Assembly: GCA_964017235.1 (NCBI GenBank)
Contig: OZ024931.1
Coordinates: forward strand, 105,542,221 to 105,606,220
Length of the DNA stretch: 64,000 bases
Source: Sabellastarte sp. h YS-2021
Lineage: Eukaryota > Annelida > Polychaeta > Sabellida > Sabellidae
Direction: 5' to 3'
The notes beneath the pieces were generated by a model. That model was given only the letters and a program-made list of their open reading frames with translations, made no database searches and was not told the DNA's origin. Each line of letters opens with the position of its first letter. The first letter of the stretch is position 1. Of the stretch, positions 13,401-22,400 are shown one piece after another. A program made the position numbers and the translations under genes.

Positions 13401-16400
13401 CTCTGCTATTGTAAACATTTTGACCACGAGTGTTTATTATTTTTCACCAAATTAGCTGAAAAGGGAAACAATATTCTTGAAATGCCAAATAGTGAAAAAT
13501 TTGTGTATATAATGCAACTTAACTGTAAGGACCTGCCAATCTTTGTAGAAACCATCTGAAATAAGAGGAAGTTGATCCTAGAATTTTTATCTTAGTACAA
13601 AGTAATATTATGTTGTGAAGATTCTTTTTATACTCTTTATTAAAACTTTTTAATGTCTTTATTATTTGTCATTTGTTATATTGTGTCTATAGTGACTTAT
13701 AAGCCCATTCAGAGGGCTGGGTATTGTGTATCTTATGATAAAATATTAAAGTAGTTATAAAAATGTATGATACATGTCACTATATTAAAATAAAATAAAT
13801 AAAGAATATACACTGACATATCAAAAGGGGAAGGTGAAGGGCTTCCTATCATTAAGACTAACAATATCTTTCTGCTGTGTTGACTGTAAACCTCATACTG
13901 TATGACACTAGGTATGTGTGCCGGGTGATAGTGAGGGACTTACAGGATAACAACAAGTATTACTTCCTGGTCAACAGCTGGCTCAGTGTCATCAGGGAAA
14001 CCCACTCCAAGGCAGGAAGTGAGATACAGCGGGAACTCACTGTTACAGGTGAGATACATTGTCTGATTATGGTCAGTTGAAATGAGCTTTGCATCAAATA
14101 AAGTGCAAGAAAAAATAACAAAATATAAACATGCAACCAGAAGTAATTTTATATTTAGAATATGTGAAATTGCATTTTCCAAAACTGAAGCCACTTGAAT
14201 AATCCAATTAACTGTCAGTTCATTTAACTTATACAAATTTGATATAAAAGTTGGGTTTCAATTTGTAATTAGAAAATCTATGATACTTGAATGAAATAAT
14301 AAAGCAAAATCAACAAAATTTCTCTGAATTTGTGCTTAACATTGTCAATAATCTTCCAATGATTTTAAGCTCACTTTGTTCATGATGGTGGCAAAGTATT
14401 TTAATGCAGTGTATTTCTACCTCCACTTACTGAAAAAATCTTTTGACCTCTCAATGAAGGACAGTGACATTTTTATGCATTAAAATCAACATACACTTTC
14501 TATCTCACCCACAGATGAGAAGCAGTTGACTTCATTTGGCACCCGTTTTAGTGAGGAGTTGTATAAAGGCCTAGTAGAACGCCATCTGTGGGTGTCCTTA
14601 ATAGACAAGCCTGCTCGGAGTTACTTTACTCGAGTACAGAGGTTTACCTGCTATATGACAATGCTGTGCTGCTTTATGCTGTCAAATGCTCTGTGGTATG
14701 ACCTCACCCACTCCCCTCAGGACTACAGATCCACTTCAACCTACTTACTGTGGTCTGATGTGATTGTCGGCCTGGGGACATGTATTGTGGTTTTTTTACC
14801 AATCATCCTCATTGTACAGTTATACAGACACAGTCTGCCAAAGGAGAACACCAACAAAATCAGTGCAAAGCCAGGTTTGTCAAGGCAATATCCGAAATGT
14901 GATAATTTAAATTTCAAGAAACCATAACAAAACATGTACTTTACCTAATATCACAGATAGAATGGTGAATTATATCAGAAAGACCTTTTTACCCCATAGC
15001 CCTTAAGGGCTGTCGGGGTATTGCTTTCACCCATGGTGTCCGGATGGGCGGGCGGATGGGTGGGCGGTGGGAAATAGTTTGTCTGGGCTGTATCTCAGAA
15101 ACCGTAAGGTGTAGGAAGTTGATACTTGGTAGGGATATTGGTTAGGGGGTGTAGGTGTGCAACGTCATGGTCTGACCTTGATTTGACCTTTGACCTTGCC
15201 GTAGTGACCTTGAGTTTGAAAATCTTGTCCAGGCTATATCTCGGAAACTGTAAGGTGTAGGAAGTTGATACTAGGTAGGGACATTGGTTAGGGGGTATAG
15301 TTGTGCAACGTCATAGTCTGACCTTGATTTGACCTTTGACCTTGCCGTAATGACCTTGACCTATAAAATCTTGTCCGGGCTATATCTCGGAAACCGTAAG
15401 GTGTAGGAAATTGATACTTGGTGGGGATATTGGTTAGGGGGTGTAGGTGTGCAACGTCATGGTCTGACCTTGATTTGACCTTGCTGTAGTGACCTTGACC
15501 TATAAAATGTTGTCCGGGCTGTATCTCGGAAACTGTAAGGTGTGGGAAGTTGATATTTGGTAGGGACATTGGTTAGGGGGTGTGGGTGTGCAACGTCATG
15601 ATGTGACCTTGATTTGACCTTTGACCTTGTCGTAGTGACCTTGACCTATAAAATCTTGTCCGGGCTATATCTCAGAAACCGTAAGGTGTAGGAAGTTGAT
15701 ATTTGGTAGAGACATTGGTTAGGGGGTGTAGGTGTGCAACGTCATGGTGTGACCTTAATTTGACCTTTGACCTTGCCGTAGTGACCTTGACCTATAAAAT
15801 CTTGTCCGGGCTATATCTCGGAAACTGTAAGGTTTAGGAAGTTGATATTTGGTAGGGACATTTGTTAGGGGGTGTACGTGTGCAGCGTCATAGTCTGACC
15901 TTGATTTGACCTTTGACCTTGCCGTAGTGGCCTTGACCTATAAAATCTTGTTCGGGCTATATCTCAGAAACCGTAAGGTGTAGGAAGTTGATACTTGGTA
16001 GGGATATTGGTTAGGGGGTGTAGGTGTGCAACGTCATGGTCTGACCTTGATTTGACCTTTGACCTTGCCGTAGTTACCTTGACCTATAAAATCTTGTCTG
16101 GGCTATATCTCGGAAACTGTAAGCTGTAGGAAGTTGATATTTGGTAGAGACATTGGTTAGGGGTTGTAGGTGTGCTGCATCATGGTGTGACCTTGATTTG
16201 ACCTTTGACCTTGCCATAGTGACCTTGGCCTATAAAATCTTGTCAGGGCTATATCTCGGAAACCGTAAGGTGTAGGAAGTTGATACTTGGTAGGGACATT
16301 GGTTAGGGGCTATAGGTGTGTATTATCATGGTGTGACCTTAATTTGACCTTTTACCTTGTCGTAGTGACCTTGACCTTTAAAATCTTCATGGACCTTTGG

Positions 16401-19400
16401 GTCTGTCTTTTGATGCAGATTAAGCAAAAGTCATATTAGAATTTATTAAGAATTTTACTTTCATAACTTCCCATTGTAAGAGATAGAATTTCATCAAGTG
16501 AGCCACAGATTTTGCTCCAACACCACAATAAGCATTCATTAAATGTATTACCACTTCTGTATGCATGGTAATATTCAAACCATCTAAACCATAATTCGGC
16601 CATGCAGATGTACATAAAGAGTGTTGAATTTTAGTTTACTGATTAATGCTGTCATCTTGTTATTGAATTATCTTGTTTTAATACTTCATCTTTATACGCA
16701 TTATCTTTCTTTTAAACATTATTTCTCCATTTAAACATTGTTTGGACCTTTATATAACTGACAGTGCTCTGAAAGTATCCTAAAGTTTGTACTGGTACAG
16801 TACTTCTATATCTCATGGTGTTGAAAATATTTCCCTAGGCTGTGGGGTACGGGCATCTCTGATGCTATTTTACTAACCTGATATGTTTCTGCATAAAAGA
16901 TAAATGTACTAACAGAGTTGTATTTCAAGAGATTAGGCTGTACTTAATGAATATTTATTTAACAAGTGCAATGATAATAATAGTCTCTTCTCTTGGGAAA
17001 TTACAAAAACCACTGTCTCAATGTACTGATGAAATTCAAGGTTTAAGTATTCAAAGATTCTGTCTTGGTGTTTCAGGTACTGCAGAGACCATTGTGATGG
17101 ATATTGACATTGATGATCACAGTGACTCCATGAAATGTCACAACTCAAACAGGAGAGTCATCCACCTGCCTCCAGACTTGTCCAGAGAAGTGAGTGAGGA
17201 GTCAAGCTTCATGACAGCAAAGCCAGGCATCCTGAAGAGGACAGGAAATATCCACCGAGTGGTTCCGATGCCAGAGCAGTCTGAGAGGTTGCCTGTGCAC
17301 CGTGGAAATTCGGGTCTCTGGAGTAATGAGAACATCATCAAAAGTTGGCCAGAGAAGATACCCAGTCACCAAGAATCCAGACAACCAAGTGCTGTGTCCT
17401 TCAAAAACACAAAGTAAGTGGTAACTTTGTTTTTATCATACAGACTAACTAGTGAATCTTATTTCAGCCTATTTTGCTCTACATTATAAATTAAATACAG
17501 CAGATGATAAAACAAGAGATTCAGATCCTTGACTGCAACACAAAGTACTGTATACTGCTCTCTTCATGTGACCAACATACAAGATTTTTGGTTCATATAA
17601 TATCGGCAGACAACCACTTCACAGTTGCTTATTCATCATGACAGTATACCAAATAATTCTACTTGATGTCATAAACAAGAAGTACTTTTAAAATCATCTT
17701 AAATTTGTGAAATTACATTAATATTAACAGCAAAAAATCTTCAAAATTAATCTCAAAACCTGTGCAAAACAGAAACCGTGCACATATTTTTTTGAAAAGT
17801 TTTAATTATAAAACGATTTTTCTAGTTCTGTGTGACAAATTTCAAATGATTTTTATATGTACTGACATCATTTTGTATCATATCATTGGCATTTTTATGC
17901 CAAAATTTATAGAAGGGATTTTATCCCTTGATTAGTCAATGTCATTATATTTAACTTGTTAAGGACGATTAGTGTGGAGGGCTGGGAGGATGCAGACAAT
18001 CTAATTGAGGAGTTGGACTCATTTCATGAGAAACAAAGTCAGTATGGTCAGCACAGACACAGGAGGGACCACAGTGCACTGCACAGCAGCAGGTATTAAT
18101 TAACACATTAAATTATAATTTAACTTACACGACAGCTTTTTTGAAAATGTAGGCATGTATGTTTCAACAATTTTTCAATTGTAAAATAACCTATTATCAC
18201 TCATCGTAATCTGCATAAACAAAACCACAGTTCTACCCGGTCACATAAAAATTGATGTATTGAGAACACTAATTTTAATATATATTTTGTGTGATTTTTA
18301 TTATTTCTTGATTTTATTTATATTTGAAGCTAATTTTATGAAGTATTTTGGACTCACTCCAGAATGTGTGAGGTTCAAGTCTTTTATCAAAAGATTTTCT
18401 GTTCAGGATGTACTATCGGTAATGTGTTCTTTTATTTATTTAGAGCCCGTGAGCTGTCAGTGGTGGACCTGTCTATGGGTAGCATGGTGGACATGGACTA
18501 CATAAATTCCAGGGACACCACTTCAGTCAGTTTTTCCTCCCACCAGCGCACCAGGAAGATCTCTCACCTCAGCTCCACTAGCGAGGGGGACTCCCTGCCA
18601 GACATTGTTGAATCCGAGCCCATGCAAATCACTGCCCCAGTTGTCCCAGTGTATGGCCCTAATCATCATATTTTGGATGATACTGTAGAAGACATTGACA
18701 ATGTCCAATACTTACCATTGCCACCTCCGGTCAGACGACAATGCTTCTTACCACATTGGTGTGTGTATGTTGCCTACATACTCTGTAGTATTTTATGTCT
18801 GGGATCTCTTGTAACTGTTTTTGTTATGGCCACAGACTTTGGTAATGTCATACCTTTCAAATGGCTGTTGGCCACTGTGATGAGCTGTGTCTTTAGTATG
18901 TTTGTCATAGAGCCATTGAAAGTCCTTGTTGTGGCCTTAGGCATGGCTTTCCTTACCAGTCATTTAGAACAGTGTGAGGACCAGCTATATTTTAAACCTA
19001 TACTGCAGTCCAATGAGAAGCTGAAAGATACAAGGATCAGGCCAGTTGGAGGCTACTCCTTACTGCATGCTAAGGAAGAAGGACAGAAGATACGCAGGAT
19101 TAAGACCATAATCAGACAGTTTATTGCTTACACACTCTTTTTATTCTTGGTGCTACTACTCAACTATGCAAATTATAACCAGTCTGCTTTTCAGTATACC
19201 TCATACATCAAAAATACATTCACCAAAAACTTGTTTGAAAACACAAGCACTTTTGCAGACATTCGGACTTATGACCAGTACTGGGACTGGTTAGAAGAAA
19301 CTGCTGGTCCAAGCTTCCATAACTGGAATGAATATGAAGAAGCAGTAAGTGGATACAATCTGGGTATGGTGCGTTTGAGACAAATACGAAGTACGGTGAA

Positions 19401-22400
19401 GCAATGCTCAGCAGAAAATGCATTTAAAGACATTCACTTAGATTATTTTCTATCCAAGTCCTGTTATGCAGACCCTTCATGGACAGAAGATAAGGAAACC
19501 TACGGACCTTCGTGGGAATTAACATTCAGTGGAAATGGTAGTTATTGGAGGTACTCATCACCTGACCAGTTTCCTGCAGTGGGGCATATGGAGACATACA
19601 GTGGAGGAGGATACATCCAGCTACTTGGTACAACTCTCACTGAAACAATAAGTATAATCACTGAACTCAAAGACTTGAACTGGCTGGACAGGGGAACAAG
19701 AGCTGTGTTTTTAGAGTGGACTGAGTATAGTGTGGGGTCACCGTTGTTCGCCATAGGGAGGATCTTGATGGAATTCCCTATATCAGGAGGTGTGATACCC
19801 ACAATTCAAGTGCAAGCCGTAGATGTGTTGAATTTCTCTGGTCAGACAAACATATACATGTTGTGTGAAATATTGCTGTCTTTCATGTTTGTTTACCTCC
19901 TAATTGTGACGATTCTGAACATCAAAGAGAAAAAGTGGAGTTACTTCAAGGAGTTCTGGAACTGGATGGACCTGGTATTGGTTTTATTAACACTGACAAG
20001 TGTAGCAATGTATGGACATGTGACAAGACACTGCAAGCAAGTGTACCACTCCTTTCTGCAGGACAGGCATGAGTTCACTAGCTTTGCAGATGCCGCTCAC
20101 TGGATCACGTCATGGAGAACGGTTAATGCTATGCTGCTGTTCTGCCTCATGTTTGTGGTGAGTTTAGGCTGTGATTCTCTGATTAGATTCATTCTGTTGT
20201 AGTTCTTGGATGTAACAAATCTAAACCCTCAGTGTCATATGAATAACAGGAAAATTGAAGCTTAAAGCTTAAATTGGAAGAATTGATGCAGTGACTTTAA
20301 TTTTAGAAAAATAGAATAAGGAATAGTGCGTACATAAAGGTGCTGCATGTGTCAGAAAATTCCACAGACATTTTCTTAACTGAGAGATAATATATCTAAA
20401 GTCCATTTTTAAGCCTGATTCCCATGGCTAGACATTGCAATAAATACAATACTGTTTGTTGTCACATATTTAGGTATAAAAAACTAAATTAAAATGCCAG
20501 TGTGAATTAAAATGTGATGTTTTAAAAGTATTGGCAATTGCTAAATATTTATGAAATTGCATGTGCTCACTGTAAATTAGAAATTCTGTGTTTCTACTGG
20601 GATTGGATCACAGTCACTTTGGATTACACACAGAAATAAACAAGCCTGATTCTTTTAACCAACTCAGCTAAAGGGGAATCACCAGTGTTAACAGGGCCGA
20701 TACAAGCAAAGATATTTTATAATAAATACCCACTTCTCTTTCATAAATCTTTTATTTTCTAAAACAATTCTCTCTTTCCTACCCAGTTTGAATATGAGTT
20801 TCTTCTGTGCTTGTTTTTGCAGGTGGTGTATCAGCTACGTTTTATCAAGTTCATGTCAAAGTTCACCCGTACAATCCACTCAGCCTCCTGGAAACTTCTC
20901 GGCATTGCCCTCTTCTTTATTGCATTTCTGTGTTTCTATTCTCAGCTGGGTTATTTGGTAAGTGACAAATTTACATATCAATAATCACATAATTGTCAAA
21001 TTTCATACATTCTATACCTTGTCATTGAGGTCAGAAACTCTTGCTTATAGAGTCAACAATCAGTCAAGAAATTCAAGCAGAGTATCCAAACAATACAGGT
21101 CTTTTTCTCCCTTATTTTTGGTTCTAAGGACTAGGAATGTCTTTCTTTTTCTCAAAAATATGAGTAAAAATGATACACTTGCTCCAAATCTATGCTGAAT
21201 GTTTTATAAGATTCATGTAAAAGTATGGATGTTTATGCATTTATTGGATCTGGTCCAGGAAACAGAAAAGGTAGGGTTATCCTATGTGAGACCAAGAGAT
21301 ATATGGAGGCTGATATAGATGAGTTCATCTTTGTATGTGTGAAGGTGTTATTTAACCAGTATTTGGTACTTAATGGGCTTATATTTTCAGCTGCAATACT
21401 TATCTTTTTAGTTGTAAGACTTATGTTTTTTTCTCACTCGGGTCAAATGACATGTTTTCTTCCAGATTCCACACCCCTTTTTTCATAGCAGCTTCCTGAA
21501 TTATGAATCATGCAAATTTTTCAGTAACTCACAAAAATGGAATCGTAGTATTATTTCAATGTACATATATATTCTTTTTTTCACAGTGGTTTGGCACTCT
21601 TATCTACACATTTCATGAGGTGGGACTAGGTATTCCAGGGATGCTTCAGATTTACAGTGGAGATGCAGGCAGCACTCTGGCCTTCATGTTTCTATATGAC
21701 AGTCCATTCAGCCTGTTCTTTGTGGTGACCTTCCTGAGCCTTGTGTTTGTATGTGTGTTTGGGCTGAGCCTGGCGGCATTACAGGACTCGTACAAGGCCA
21801 TCAAGTCTCAGATGATGTATCACAGCACCTTGGAGACACAGGACCATGAAATGGTAGAGGTGATGATAGACCGCTTCAAACGATGGATAGGAATCAAAAA
21901 AGAGAAACCAGTATGTAGTTCTCAGCAAGCATAGAGTAAAGAACCTCAAATTTGCCAGGAATCTAAAATTCGCCACCTATAAAATCTTAGTTAATTCCAT
22001 TGAGAAAGTGATGCATTGTCTTAAACTTGGTATTTTTCCAGTTCGAAAAGCCTTGATTTACTATACACTCAACAAATCTCACCTCAATTCATTGATTTTC
22101 TTAGCATTTTCACATGATTGTGGTGAATTTCAGACATGTGGCAAATTTTAGATTTCTTACTCTACTTCATTTAAACAACAGTTGGGAATTTGGGAACAGC
22201 TGAAGAATTTCAGTCACTTGCAAAATTACAAAGAAAGATACTTGCAAATAATTCAAACTGATCTTTCTCTCTAATGACCAAACTTACATACTTCTACTGT
22301 GTTGTTGAAATGTCATCTTCTTTATTTTATCTTGTACACCTTAATGAGCAAGAGTCTCCTTAGAATCCTCACTAAAAAAATTGTCCTTGAGAAAAATAGC

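Larger units (their letters stand above)
14875..18443 (+). other. Introns 14-16 background
   Basis: Intron 14 (14875-17076) is almost filled by the 146-bp-repeat element. The remainder of it and introns 15 and 16 (17414-17963, 18093-18443) are AT-rich with nothing recognised. Confidence 0.5.

Noticed and set aside
14986..16390. Regular array resembling CRISPR
   Set aside because: Units are contiguous head-to-tail repeats of 146 bp without unique spacers, in an animal intron.
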